The notes beneath the pieces were generated by a model, which saw only the letters and a list, made by a program, of their open reading frames with translations, was not told the origin of the DNA and ran no database searches. From an uncultured Litoreibacter sp. (GTDB lineage: Bacteria; Pseudomonadota; Alphaproteobacteria; Rhodobacterales; Rhodobacteraceae), in NCBI GenBank assembly GCA_947494435.1, contig CANLUY010000002.1, positions 806,001 to 870,000 on the forward strand: a DNA stretch of 64,000 nt. Reading direction: 5' to 3'. Within the stretch, counting starts at the first letter, position 1; every line of letters starts with the position of its first letter. This document shows, piece by piece, positions 27,409 through 37,176 of this stretch. A program made the translations under genes and the position numbers.

Positions 27409-28692
27409 TTAAAGTTTCTCGAAACGCGCCTTTTGTTTTGCGCTCCAAGTGACATGTAGTGCAAAGCCATCCTCTGTCGCGTTTTCGCTGGTGACGACAT
27501 CTTGCTCAAACAACCACGCGCGCTTTTTGCCCTCGTCAAACCCAAAGGTAACCACATCATCAGTCGTCGCTTCCGTCACCTCATGAGAGATCGCGGCCAG
27601 CAAATCTTCCATCCCCGCGCCAGTGAGCGCGGATGTCAAAAAGATCGCGTCATCCCGATCCGCCTTGTTGCTCAAACTGCTGCGAAGGTCTTCGTCCACC
27701 AGATCCAGCTTGTTCCAGACCTCAAGCGTTTTGATACTGTCCTCGACGCCAAGATCACCCAGAATGGCGCGCACATCTCTGGCCTGACTTTCCGTCTCCG
27801 GGTGGGAGATGTCACGGACATGTAAAGTCAGATCCGCAGAGAGCACTTCCTCCAAGGTCGCACGAAACGCGGCCACTAACTGCGTCGGCAAATCAGAAAT
27901 AAATCCAACCGTGTCCGACATAATGATCTCCACACCATCGGGCAGTTCAACGGAACGCATGGTGGGATCCAGCGTGGCGAACAACATGTCCTTCACCATC
28001 ACATCTGCGCCGGTCAGGCGGTTGAACAGCGTAGACTTGCCCGCGTTCGTGTAGCCCACCAAAGCGACAATCGGGAACGGCACCTTGGCACGCGCCGCAC
28101 GGTGCAGTTCGCGCGTCTTAACAGTCTTGTTCAGCTGCGTCTTAATCTTGTTGATACGCTCATCAATCGCCCGCCGGTCGGCCTCGATCTGTGTCTCGCC
28201 GGGGCCACCAACAAACCCCAATCCACCACGCTGACGCTCCAAGTGTGTCCACGCCCGCACCAGCCGCGTGCGTTGGTAGGACAAGGCCGCAAGCTCCACC
28301 TGCAATACACCTTCACGCGTCGCCGCCCGGTCTGAGAAAATCTCAAGGATCAGCCCAGTCCGGTCGAGGATCTTAACTTTCCACTCTTTTTCAAGATTGC
28401 GCTGCTGAACAGGCGTCACCGGCCCGTCGATCAAGACCAGCTCGACCTCTTCCGCTTTGAGGCGCGTCCGCAATTCGTCAATTTTGCCGGTACCAAACAG
28501 CGTCCCTGCCCGCGTCTTGGGCAAAGGGACCACTTCATGACCCACAATATCAAGTCCCGGCAAAGCCACGCCCAATGCAACAGCCTCGGCCAAAGCCTCT
28601 TCAGGGGCTCGGCCGCTCGCTGTCTCGCGGGTTTTCAGATCAGGATGCAGGACCCATGCACGGGTCTCACTGCGTTCTTCGGTCTCGAAAAT
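27409..28692 (-). CDS. hflX: ribosome-associated GTPase HflX (apparent ATT start)
   Basis: GTPase that splits stalled ribosomes. The N-terminal HflX domain has GSGKIDEL-like GTGKIDEL and the glycine-rich linker GGLGFVGGPGETQIE; the G domain has GYTNAGKSTLFN, the DTVGF G3 motif and NKLD. Family-like sequence (ERSETRAWVLHPDLKTRE) extends upstream to 28692, yet no ATG, GTG or TTG exists in frame before a TTG at 28593, deep inside the conserved part. The most economical start is ATT at 28692, whose A is the last base of the hfq stop (TAATT), giving 427 residues, with GAAGG upstream. Alternatives are an unusual CTG, a TTG-started short form, or a base error. Confidence 0.85.
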   Translation of the reverse strand: MFETEERSETRAWVLHPDLKTRETASGRAPEEALAEAVALGVALPGLDIVGHEVVPLPKTRAGTLFGTGKIDELRTRLKAEEVELVLIDGPVTPVQQRNLEKEWKVKILDRTGLILEIFSDRAATREGVLQVELAALSYQRTRLVRAWTHLERQRGGLGFVGGPGETQIEADRRAIDERINKIKTQLNKTVKTRELHRAARAKVPFPIVALVGYTNAGKSTLFNRLTGADVMVKDMLFATLDPTMRSVELPDGVEIIMSDTVGFISDLPTQLVAAFRATLEEVLSADLTLHVRDISHPETESQARDVRAILGDLGVEDSIKTLEVWNKLDLVDEDLRSSLSNKADRDDAIFLTSALTGAGMEDLLAAISHEVTEATTDDVVTFGFDEGKKRAWLFEQDVVTSENATEDGFALHVTWSAKQKARFEKL

Positions 28693-28925
28693 TACTCGTC
28701 GCCTTCATAAAGACTGATCGGCGCCGATGGCATGATCGTCGAAATCGCGCCTTTGAACACCAATTGCGACTGCCCGTCACGGCGCAGCAGCACGCAGAAA
28801 TTATCAAACCACGTGATCACGCCTTGCAGCTTGACACCGTTGATCAAAAAGATCGTTACGGGGATCTTTTCTTTGCGCACATGGTTGAGGAATACATCTT
28901 GCAGGTTTTGCTTATCAGCGGCCAT
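28692..28925 (-). CDS. hfq: RNA chaperone Hfq
   Basis: 77 residues, full length. It binds small RNAs and mRNAs as a hexameric ring. The Sm1 motif ([30 protein letters not shown]) and Sm2 motif (YKHA-like [11 protein letters not shown]) are present, with the short acidic C-terminus typical of alphaproteobacteria. It lies directly upstream of hflX, the ancestral hfq-hflX order, with a one-base overlap at the stop if hflX starts at ATT. The 137-base gap upstream, after trkH, leaves room for its own promoter. Confidence 0.98.
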   Translation of the reverse strand: MAADKQNLQDVFLNHVRKEKIPVTIFLINGVKLQGVITWFDNFCVLLRRDGQSQLVFKGAISTIMPSAPISLYEGDE

Positions 28926-29062
28926 ATCAGCATGCCTTTTTAACGGTTCTTATTTAATGGTCGGCCACGAATATTATCGTGGACTTGTCCCAAGTCCGGC
29001 AAAGTATGTCTTGAGTTGACAGAAACTTCCAGCCCCCTTTTTAACGTGGGCGTCATCCTGCG

Positions 29063-30571
29063 TCAGGATCGCCAGAAATCAGGGTTGAACAGCGCGATGA
29101 TTGCAAGTGTTTCCAACCGGCCAAGGACCATTGCCGCCAGCAAAATGGACTTCGCGGGAACGCCAAGCTCCGCATAGCTGAACACCCCGTCTAATGCGAC
29201 GTCCACCAAGGGGCCCGTGGTCGTGATCGCAGCGATACCGAACGCGGTGGCTGCCTCAAAATCCAGCCCAGTTGCAGTCAGGCCCAAAATCACCAGCGCA
29301 ACGCTCAACGCAAACAACATGAAAAATATCCATGCGATGAACGCCCCTTCCCGGCGCACATTCCGACCAAGCTTACCCGCCCGCCCGATAGAATTCGGAT
29401 GGACCAGCCGCCCCATCTCCCGCGTGCCGTGCTTGTAAAGCACATACACCCGCAGAAGTTTCACGCCACCCGCCGTCGTCGCCACGCCGCCGCCCATAAT
29501 CGCCAGACCTGCTAGAATAAGCCCCGGCGTTGGCAGGCCCGACCACGCGCGGGCAGCTTCCCAATCATGGGACGCAAAACCCGTAGTCGTCAGAAAAGAT
29601 TGCACCGTGAACAACGCGCCCCAGAATGCCCGAAACCCCGCTGCGATATCGCCTTGATCCTCGGTGGTGAACGCCCCGACCCAATGGCGCAAAAACAATG
29701 CAGTCGGCAAAAGCGTCACGAAGATCAGTGCCAGCCGCACCTCTCTGTCATCCCCCAACCGCCGCCAGATCGAACGCCCTGCTTCATTGGTATAGACTTG
29801 GCGGGAAACGGACATAAACAGAAAGAAGAAGATCAGAATTTCCGAATAGATACCCACCTGCCAAGGATTCAAGCCACCCGACGGCGTGATACCACTCGTC
29901 GCAATCGTCGACATCGCAAGGCAAAGACCCAGAAACGGTGTGACGCCGGAAAAGATCAGACAGACCCAAAGAACAAACGTCGCGCCAACGTAAATCGGCA
30001 GCAATTGTCCGGCAAAGCGCACAACGCGGTTCGAGGCATCCCCCTGTTTGATCAGCGCTTCCGCCGCAGACGACTTAGCGAACGGCTTCAAAACCTCAAA
30101 TCCGCCAAGCGACAGCGGTGCAAGCAACGCAATCGCCGCCAGAAGGATCAAAAATCCACCCATCCAGCCAACTAAGGCGCGCCACAAATGGATGGGTGAC
30201 ACCAACCGCGCCGGAATATCGAACAAGGTCGCACCCGTTGTCGTGAGGGAGGAGACCATCTCGAAATAAACATCAAACAGCGAAATATTCCCGATCGCCT
30301 CCCGCATCGGCACGGCGAGCATCAAGGGCAAGACCGCGAATGCTGCAATCAGTGTGATCAATTGGCTCCGCGCTTGGTGCCGCACCGGGTTTCCATATGT
30401 CGCCAGACCAATAAGCGCGGTCAAAATGCCAAATAGAATTGCGCCGTAAAAGAACGGCTGCGCTGTGCGGTGCAGATCAAGGGACAGTGCATGAATTGCG
30501 GGGATCAACATCGCCGCAGACCCAAACGCCATCAGCACCACAAACAGCGGTAATTTCGTGACAAAGCCCAT
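29063..30571 (-). CDS. trkH: TrkH-type potassium uptake protein
   Basis: 502-residue inner-membrane potassium channel subunit, with about ten membrane segments and the repeated selectivity loops, for example SSLTTTGATLF near residue 109 and TTTGFASHDW and TTTGPLVDVAL later. It works with TrkA, which is encoded three bases upstream on the same strand; together they form the ATP-dependent low-affinity potassium system. No truncation is visible. Confidence 0.95.
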   Translation of the reverse strand: MGFVTKLPLFVVLMAFGSAAMLIPAIHALSLDLHRTAQPFFYGAILFGILTALIGLATYGNPVRHQARSQLITLIAAFAVLPLMLAVPMREAIGNISLFDVYFEMVSSLTTTGATLFDIPARLVSPIHLWRALVGWMGGFLILLAAIALLAPLSLGGFEVLKPFAKSSAAEALIKQGDASNRVVRFAGQLLPIYVGATFVLWVCLIFSGVTPFLGLCLAMSTIATSGITPSGGLNPWQVGIYSEILIFFFLFMSVSRQVYTNEAGRSIWRRLGDDREVRLALIFVTLLPTALFLRHWVGAFTTEDQGDIAAGFRAFWGALFTVQSFLTTTGFASHDWEAARAWSGLPTPGLILAGLAIMGGGVATTAGGVKLLRVYVLYKHGTREMGRLVHPNSIGRAGKLGRNVRREGAFIAWIFFMLFALSVALVILGLTATGLDFEAATAFGIAAITTTGPLVDVALDGVFSYAELGVPAKSILLAAMVLGRLETLAIIALFNPDFWRS

Positions 30572-30574
30572 CGG

Positions 30575-31951
30575 CTAGAAGAACGTGATGGAGACCTGCA
30601 AGAGCCGCTCCACCTCAGCCACGTCCTGCGCCAATGCGAAGATTACGATCACATCGCCCTCTTCAATGCGCGTGCCACCTTTGGGACGCTCCACTTTGCC
30701 GTTCTTCTGGATCGCTCCGACAAGCACTCCTTCGGGGAACCCGATGTCGCGCACCATCTGTCCCGCAATAGGCGATGTCGACAGAACCTGCGCTTCAATC
30801 ACCTCCGCCTCAGCATCGCCAATGGAATAGATCTGGCGCACCCTGCCGTGCCGAACATGGCGCAGGATCGAAGACACGGTCGTGGCGCGTGGATTGATAT
30901 AGGCATCAATCCCCAACGGCGCCATCAACGGGATCAGCGTCGGATCATTGATCAGACAAATCGCCATCGGGCAGCCTTCGGCTTTCGCACGCACAGCCGC
31001 AAGCATGTTTGTCTTGTCATCATCTGTCACAGCCAACACAGCATCCGCACGGGAGATATTGGCCTCCTGCAACAGATCGCCGTTCAACCCGTCGCCATTC
31101 AGAACAATGGTTCGCTCAAGACTATCAGCAGCAATCTCAGCGCATTTGCGGTTCTTCTCAATCACCTTGGCGCGGATCCGCTCTGTCCGGGACTCCAACG
31201 CGCGCGCCACAGCGAGACCAACATTGCCGCCCCCAATGATCACAACACGCTCTTGCTTCTTGTGGGTTTTGCCGAAGATCTCCATCGACCGCGTGACATC
31301 CTCGCGATGCGTGGCGAGATAAATCTGGTCATGCGCAAAAAGCTGGTCGCCCGCTTCAGGTGCGATCAGCGACTTGTCCCGCCGCACGCCCACCACCGTG
31401 GCCCGCAGGGTCGAGAACAAATCCGTCAATTGTCGCAGAGGCGTATTCAGGACCGGACAATCCTCGTCCAGTTGAATACCCAGCAACTGCATCTCACCGC
31501 CAAGAAAGCTTTCCGTATCGAACGCAGCCGGGCTGGCCAGCCGTTGCAACGCAGCCTCAGCGACCTCCCGCTCCGGAGAGATCACAACATCAATCGGCAG
31601 GTGATCACGCCGGTAGAGGTCCGAGTAGATCGCATTCAAATAGGACTGAGCCCGCAACCGCGCGATTTTACGTGGCACAGCAAAGACCGAATGGGCCACC
31701 TGACAGGTGACCATATTCACTTCATCTGAAAACGTCGCCGCAATGATCATATCCGCATCACGTGCACCGGCCGCATCCAGAACATCCGGATAGCTGGCAT
31801 TCCCCGTGATGCCTTGAACATCCAATGTCTCTGTCGCGCGGGCCACAAGATCGGGATTGTTATCAACCACGGTCACTGCGTTATTCTCGCCGGAAAGATG
31901 GCGGGCGATTTGCCAGCCGACTTGCCCTGCCCCACAGATGATAACCTTCAT
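30575..31951 (-). CDS. trkA: Trk potassium uptake NAD-binding regulator
   Basis: 458-residue cytosolic gating subunit with two repeated RCK units. Each has a Rossmann signature, GAGQVGWQIARHLS at residue 7 and GGGNVGLAVARALE near residue 240, and each is followed by a TrkA_C domain. It controls TrkH by NAD/NADH binding. It is followed three bases later by trkH and preceded 65 bases upstream by ntrX. Length is normal. Confidence 0.96.
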   Translation of the reverse strand: MKVIICGAGQVGWQIARHLSGENNAVTVVDNNPDLVARATETLDVQGITGNASYPDVLDAAGARDADMIIAATFSDEVNMVTCQVAHSVFAVPRKIARLRAQSYLNAIYSDLYRRDHLPIDVVISPEREVAEAALQRLASPAAFDTESFLGGEMQLLGIQLDEDCPVLNTPLRQLTDLFSTLRATVVGVRRDKSLIAPEAGDQLFAHDQIYLATHREDVTRSMEIFGKTHKKQERVVIIGGGNVGLAVARALESRTERIRAKVIEKNRKCAEIAADSLERTIVLNGDGLNGDLLQEANISRADAVLAVTDDDKTNMLAAVRAKAEGCPMAICLINDPTLIPLMAPLGIDAYINPRATTVSSILRHVRHGRVRQIYSIGDAEAEVIEAQVLSTSPIAGQMVRDIGFPEGVLVGAIQKNGKVERPKGGTRIEEGDVIVIFALAQDVAEVERLLQVSITFF

Positions 31952-32016
31952 GGGTGACGTTTCCTAATCTTTGGCCACGAGTCCGACGTTTTGCATGGCA
32001 GATCGCACAGGGTCGG

Positions 32017-33441
32017 TCAACTCTCCGACCCGGTCGCCTCAAGCTCGGCATTTTGCACTTCAGCTATACGCGCGCCCGCCTTGTTGGAGGTCACAACGCC
32101 CAAAGACTTCAGCTTCCGGTGCAAGGCACTCCGCTCCATCCCGACAAAAGCCGCGGTGCGGGAAATATTGCCACCAAAGCGGTTGATCTGGGTCATGAGA
32201 TATTCCCGCTCAAACAACTCGCGCGCCTCCCGCAACGGCAAGGTCGCAAGCGTGCCGCCGATTTTCAGCCCATCGCCTTGATCTTCGCCGCCATCCGAGT
32301 TTGGAAGTTCCTTCGCCTCAACATCGCCTGAGCCTGGACCAAGGATCAAAACCCGCTCCATAATGTTCTTCAACTGGCGGATATTTCCCGGCCAAGGCAT
32401 GGTCTGAAGCAACGCCGCTGCGTCCTGACTGATCTTGCGCAAAGGCAAGCCCTGCACCTTGTTGAACGTATCCACAAAGTACTCCGCCAGACGCGGAATG
32501 TCTTCACGACGGTCCTCAAGGCTCGGCACCAAGACGGGGACAACATTCAACCGGTGATACAGCTCCTCGCGGAAATTTCCGGCTTTAATCTCTGCCTCCA
32601 AGTCTTTGTTCGTGCTTGAAATAACCCGCAGGTCAACCTTGACCTTGTCCGCGCCGCCAACACGTTGAAAACTCTGCTCGACAAGCACACGCAAAATCTT
32701 CGATTGCGTGCCCAACGGCATATCTGCGACCTCGTCAAAGAAGATCACACCACCATGTGCCTGTTCCAAAAGACCCGGCTCAATGCCACGGTCGCCACTT
32801 TCACGGCCAAACAAAACCTCTTCCATCCGGTCGGGTTCAACCGTCGCACAGTTCACCGTTACAAAGGGCGCGTGGGACCTGTTGGAGTTTGCATGGATGT
32901 AGCGCGCCGCGACGTCCTTGCCCGATCCCGCCGGACCGGTCAGCATCACGCGGCCATTGGAATTCGTCACCTTATCAAGTTGGGTTTGCAACATCCGATA
33001 CGCGGCGCTGTCGCCGATCATTTCCGTCTGCGCGACATCGCCCCGCTTCAGTTGCACATTCTCATGACGCAAACGAGACGTTTCCATCGCGCGGGTGATA
33101 ACCACCATCAACTGATCAATATTGAACGGCTTTTCGATAAAATCATACGCGCCTTGCTTAATGGCAGCGACTGCAATCTCGATATTGCCGTGTCCCGAAA
33201 TGATCACGACGGGGATCTCAGGGCTGTCGCGCTTCACGTGCTTGAGAATATCAATTCCGTCCATGTCGGAATCTTTCAGCCAGATATCAAGGATCATCAG
33301 CCCCGGAGGTTCCTTGTTCAACTCCGCCATACACTCATCGGACGTCCCCGCGAGACGGGTCGTAAATCCCTCATCTTTCAAAATATCAGAGATCAGTTCG
33401 CGGATGTCGCGCTCATCATCAACAATTAAAATATCGCCCAT
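32017..33441 (-). CDS. ntrX: nitrogen response regulator NtrX
   Basis: 474 residues: receiver domain (DDERDIRELI, phosphoacceptor aspartate in LMILDIWLKD), AAA+ domain with Walker A TGPAGSGKD and Walker B IFFDEV, and a Fis-type helix-turn-helix at the C-terminus (GNISRTAAFVGMERSALHRKL). The GAFTGA sigma54-contact loop is absent: the corresponding region reads ESGDRGIEPG. NtrX proteins of Rhodobacterales are known to act without it. It follows its kinase ntrY by 21 bases. Confidence 0.96.
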   Translation of the reverse strand: MGDILIVDDERDIRELISDILKDEGFTTRLAGTSDECMAELNKEPPGLMILDIWLKDSDMDGIDILKHVKRDSPEIPVVIISGHGNIEIAVAAIKQGAYDFIEKPFNIDQLMVVITRAMETSRLRHENVQLKRGDVAQTEMIGDSAAYRMLQTQLDKVTNSNGRVMLTGPAGSGKDVAARYIHANSNRSHAPFVTVNCATVEPDRMEEVLFGRESGDRGIEPGLLEQAHGGVIFFDEVADMPLGTQSKILRVLVEQSFQRVGGADKVKVDLRVISSTNKDLEAEIKAGNFREELYHRLNVVPVLVPSLEDRREDIPRLAEYFVDTFNKVQGLPLRKISQDAAALLQTMPWPGNIRQLKNIMERVLILGPGSGDVEAKELPNSDGGEDQGDGLKIGGTLATLPLREARELFEREYLMTQINRFGGNISRTAAFVGMERSALHRKLKSLGVVTSNKAGARIAEVQNAELEATGSES

Positions 33442-33462
33442 GTCTTGCTCCCTTTTCGGTTC

Positions 33463-35721
33463 TTATTCTGCCGCTTTCACGGCTGTTTTTTGTTTTGTGT
33501 CCGATGACAAACGCGGCAACACGATGACGGCCTGCGCGCCAACATGTCCGGTGTCATCAAACGGTTCTGCATCTGTGAGTGTTAGGCTACCGCCGTGTTC
33601 TTCAATGATTTTTCGAACAATCGGCAGCCCAAGGCCCGTTCCCTTCTCGCGTGTCGTCACGTAAGGCTCAAACAATCGCGCGCGGTCTTCAGGAAGACCG
33701 ATGCCATTGTCTGAGACGCGGATCGTCACCGTTGCGTTTTGCTCGGTTACGTTGACTTTGATCCTACCTTTATGCGCAGTCGCACCCGCCTCTACGTGGC
33801 TTTCAATCGCTTCACCGGCATTCTTGATAAGGTTGGTGAGCGCTTGCCCGATCATGGTTTGATCAATCTCGGTGAAAATCTGATCAGCCTCAGCCTCAAG
33901 TGTAATGTCCACATCCGGCTGACCGGATTGCTGCAACGTCACGCTGTCACGCACCAAAGACATCAGTTCGGTCTCGCGCAATTCCGGTTCCGGCATCCGC
34001 GCAAATTTTGAGAACTCATCCACGATGCGCCGCAGATCACCTGTTTGGCGCACAATCACGTCCGTATATTGCTCCAAACTGCCAAGTTGATCGCCTGCAA
34101 CGGGCGTCAGCTTCCGCTTCAATTGCTCAGCAGAAAGCCGAATGGGTGTCAGCGGGTTCTTGATTTCATGCGCGATCCTGCGTGCAACATCCCCCCACGC
34201 CGCCATCTTCTGGGCGGAGACAAGATCCGTCACGTCGTCAAACGCAACAACATACCCCTCAATCGTCCCGTTCTCGCCCACACGCGTCGCCATCCGGACC
34301 AATAAGCTTTCTAGCTGTCCGCGCCGGGTGATCTTAATTTCCTCCTGCGCCGTATCGCCGTGATGAGACTGCAAGCGCGCCATCAGTTTCGCAAACTCCG
34401 GCACCGCATCTTCCAGCCGGTCACCGGTATGATCATCCTCTCCCATATCAAGCAGACGAATGGCCGACCGGTTGATGATGGTAATCTGTCCCGCGGCGTC
34501 TAAACCGATGACCCCCGCCGTTACAGAAGACAGAACGGAATCAAACAGCCGCCGTCTGCGTTCAATTTGCGCGGTATTTTCCAAAAGAGCCGTTCTCTGC
34601 CCTTTAAGTTGATGCGTCATCTGGTTGAAAAGGTTACCTAAAAGCTGGATTTCATCGTTGCTATCCGCAGGGATCACCTGAACGTCCAGATCACCCGCGC
34701 CGACCCGCTCCGCGGCCTCCGCCAATCGACCGACAGGCCTTGCAAGGCGCTCTGCGAACCAAAGCCCCAGCCACATCGCGGCAAGAATAAGCAAAACCGC
34801 GAACCCCAGATAAAGTAGTCCGAAGTCGAACAGCAGCTTCCCGCGATCCGCTTCAAGCTGTTGATAGAGCCGCACGGTTTCTTGCGTGTCATCCAGCAGC
34901 GCCAGAATTTCCCCATCCACCGTGCGGGACACGTAAAGATAGCGGTCCACGAACCCTTCAATCTCTACAAGCCCACGAAATTCGCTATTGCTCCAATCCT
35001 CGATGACAACCGTCTCGCCAGTTCTTGCACGATCCAGCTGTTCGCGCGTTGGCCGCTCAAAATCGAACAAATAGCTCCGGTTTCCCCGCGCCAGCAACTG
35101 CCCGGTCCCATCAACGATAAACGCTTCCTTCAGGCCCCGCTGCACCTGCGCCTGCGCTTGGGTCAACACTTCTGGCAAGCTGGTATCATCAAGTAAAACA
35201 GACGCTTGCGCTGCGACATTCAAGTATCCAACCAACCGCCGCGTATCTTCCGCCAGCGTGTCGCGCTGCTCGTCCTCATAGGCTTGCGCGGCCGACAGCG
35301 AACTGCCCACCACGTTACTCACACGCTCGGAAAACCAACCTTCGAGCCCAAAATTCAAGGTAATCACAGCGAACACGGCCACAATCACCGTTGGGACCAA
35401 CGCAACAAGCGTGAACACGCCCGTCAGCCGCAAATGCAATTGCGATCCGGCTGATTTCTCACGTCTTTTTGTGATCAGACGCGTCACAGTCATCAGAACC
35501 AACGCCGCAATAGCGAGCACGTAGACCAGATCAGCCAGCAAAAGCATCCGGATCCCGCCCGATGACGGGTCGAGCTCATACGGCCCCATCCCAAGATAGG
35601 TCAGCAACGCCAAAATTGGGCCTAAAATCACCAAGCCAAACGTCGAGATCGTCTTGATCCGACGTCGCTTTCGCAACCGATTCAGCCTGTCCCAGGACGC
35701 GCGTCCCGTTGCGGATTTCAT
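33463..35721 (-). CDS. ntrY: sensor histidine kinase NtrY
   Basis: 752 residues from the ATG at 35721; the frame also allows a TTG at 35769. Membrane topology: three N-terminal membrane segments, an extracytoplasmic sensor region of about 170 residues, a further segment, then HAMP (LARPVGRLAEAAERV), PAS (VLSSVTAGVIGLDAAGQITIIN), HisKA with phospho-His in RRIAHEIKNPLTPI, and HATPase (NLIKNAGEAIE, GIGLPEDRARLFEPY, GTGLGLPIV). The partner is NtrX, directly downstream. It responds to nitrogen status, and to redox in some relatives. Confidence 0.95.
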   Translation of the reverse strand: MKSATGRASWDRLNRLRKRRRIKTISTFGLVILGPILALLTYLGMGPYELDPSSGGIRMLLLADLVYVLAIAALVLMTVTRLITKRREKSAGSQLHLRLTGVFTLVALVPTVIVAVFAVITLNFGLEGWFSERVSNVVGSSLSAAQAYEDEQRDTLAEDTRRLVGYLNVAAQASVLLDDTSLPEVLTQAQAQVQRGLKEAFIVDGTGQLLARGNRSYLFDFERPTREQLDRARTGETVVIEDWSNSEFRGLVEIEGFVDRYLYVSRTVDGEILALLDDTQETVRLYQQLEADRGKLLFDFGLLYLGFAVLLILAAMWLGLWFAERLARPVGRLAEAAERVGAGDLDVQVIPADSNDEIQLLGNLFNQMTHQLKGQRTALLENTAQIERRRRLFDSVLSSVTAGVIGLDAAGQITIINRSAIRLLDMGEDDHTGDRLEDAVPEFAKLMARLQSHHGDTAQEEIKITRRGQLESLLVRMATRVGENGTIEGYVVAFDDVTDLVSAQKMAAWGDVARRIAHEIKNPLTPIRLSAEQLKRKLTPVAGDQLGSLEQYTDVIVRQTGDLRRIVDEFSKFARMPEPELRETELMSLVRDSVTLQQSGQPDVDITLEAEADQIFTEIDQTMIGQALTNLIKNAGEAIESHVEAGATAHKGRIKVNVTEQNATVTIRVSDNGIGLPEDRARLFEPYVTTREKGTGLGLPIVRKIIEEHGGSLTLTDAEPFDDTGHVGAQAVIVLPRLSSDTKQKTAVKAAE

Positions 35722-35805
35722 CTGCTTTTTACCACCTTGCCACTCTTTTTTGATGTGATCTATGAACAACAGTGCTGTCCATTCGCCACGGTGACTGTGG
35801 CGGTT

Positions 35806-37176
35806 TTACATCAATTTGCGGCTGCGTGTCACGTGAATTTCAAGCTCGGTGATCTTTTTTCTCAAGGTATTGCGGTTGATGCCTAGAAGATCGGCACATT
35901 TAGCCTGATTTCCCGCTGTGGCATCCAAAGCAATCTCGATCAGCGGCATTTCCACCTCACGCAGGATCCGCGAATACAAGCCCGGAGGTGGCAACACCCC
36001 GCCATGCAAATCGAAATACCGGCGCAAATGCTTGGCGATGCTGGCCGACAGCTTCTCCGTATCACCCCCACCAATCAAAGGCTCTATTTCAGGCTGATTG
36101 CCCAAAACCAGCTCAACGTCGCTGCGACCGATCTCTTCTTCAGATGAGGTGACAATCAAACGGCGCACAGTGTTTTCAAGCTGCCGCACATTACCCGGCC
36201 AGCTATACGCGCGGATCATTTCCAGCGCGCCTTTCGACATCCGCTTATGCGGCGCGCCATCCCGTTCCGCACGAGCAAGAAAGTGGTCAGACAATAGCGG
36301 AATATCATCTACCCGTTCCCGCAGCGACGGGATCGACAAAGTGACACCTGTCATTCGGTAAAACAGGTCCTGCCGCATCTGACCGGCTTCCAGTTTCTCC
36401 ATCAACCCCTGCTGGCTCGTCGCCATGATCCGCGGCGCGTCATCCGTCAGACTGTCGAGCATCCGCACAACACGTGCCTGCGCGTCATCATCAAGATCGC
36501 CAACCTCATCAAACAGAATAGACCCACCCTTAGCCCGGCTTAGGATCGTAGCGGGGCCGTCGATATGGGCCAGGTCTGTCGGCGTTACCGTAACAAAGGG
36601 CAAAGTCCTGCGATCAGAAAAATCATGGATCGCACGGGCGATCAGACTTTTGCCCGTTCCGCTTTCCCCCGTAATCATCACAGGCAATTCTGCGTTCACG
36701 ACTTGGGCGACCAGTTTATACAGCGCCTGCATCGCAGGGGTGCGCCCGATCAGCGGAAGGTCCTCGCCCGCGTCCCCGCTTTGCTCGGGCGAGACCGGTT
36801 TGGTGGCAAGCCGCTTACGGTCCAAAGCGCGGTTTGCCCGTTTCATCAAATCCGGCAAGTCAAACGGTTTCGGCAGGTAGTCATAAGCGTCGGCTTCATT
36901 CGCCTGAATGGCCGTCGTGATCGTATTCTGGGCTGAGATCACAATGACAGGCAGGTTGGGGCGTTGATCACGGATATCCGGCAGCGCCTCGATCCCATTC
37001 CCATCCGGCATGATCACATCGGAGATCACAAGATCCCCCTTCCCCTCGCCAACCCAACGCATCAGCGTCGTGAGCGACGAGGTAGCATGCACCTTACACC
37101 CCGCCCGCGTGAGCGCTTGGGTCAAAACCGTGCGTATCGTGCGATCGTCATCAGCAACCAGAACTGTGCCGTCCAT
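35806..37176 (-). CDS. ntrC: nitrogen regulation protein NtrC
   Basis: 456 residues: receiver ([14 protein letters not shown], acceptor aspartate in [11 protein letters not shown]), AAA+ with Walker [13 protein letters not shown] and Walker [10 protein letters not shown], and Fis helix-turn-helix ([20 protein letters not shown]). As in Rhodobacter capsulatus, the GAFTGA loop is missing and the domain is shortened there ([12 protein letters not shown]), implying activation of sigma70 rather than sigma54 promoters. The ATG directly follows the ntrB stop (TAAATG) and has a GGAGGT ribosome site inside ntrB. Confidence 0.96.
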   Translation of the reverse strand: MDGTVLVADDDRTIRTVLTQALTRAGCKVHATSSLTTLMRWVGEGKGDLVISDVIMPDGNGIEALPDIRDQRPNLPVIVISAQNTITTAIQANEADAYDYLPKPFDLPDLMKRANRALDRKRLATKPVSPEQSGDAGEDLPLIGRTPAMQALYKLVAQVVNAELPVMITGESGTGKSLIARAIHDFSDRRTLPFVTVTPTDLAHIDGPATILSRAKGGSILFDEVGDLDDDAQARVVRMLDSLTDDAPRIMATSQQGLMEKLEAGQMRQDLFYRMTGVTLSIPSLRERVDDIPLLSDHFLARAERDGAPHKRMSKGALEMIRAYSWPGNVRQLENTVRRLIVTSSEEEIGRSDVELVLGNQPEIEPLIGGGDTEKLSASIAKHLRRYFDLHGGVLPPPGLYSRILREVEMPLIEIALDATAGNQAKCADLLGINRNTLRKKITELEIHVTRSRKLM

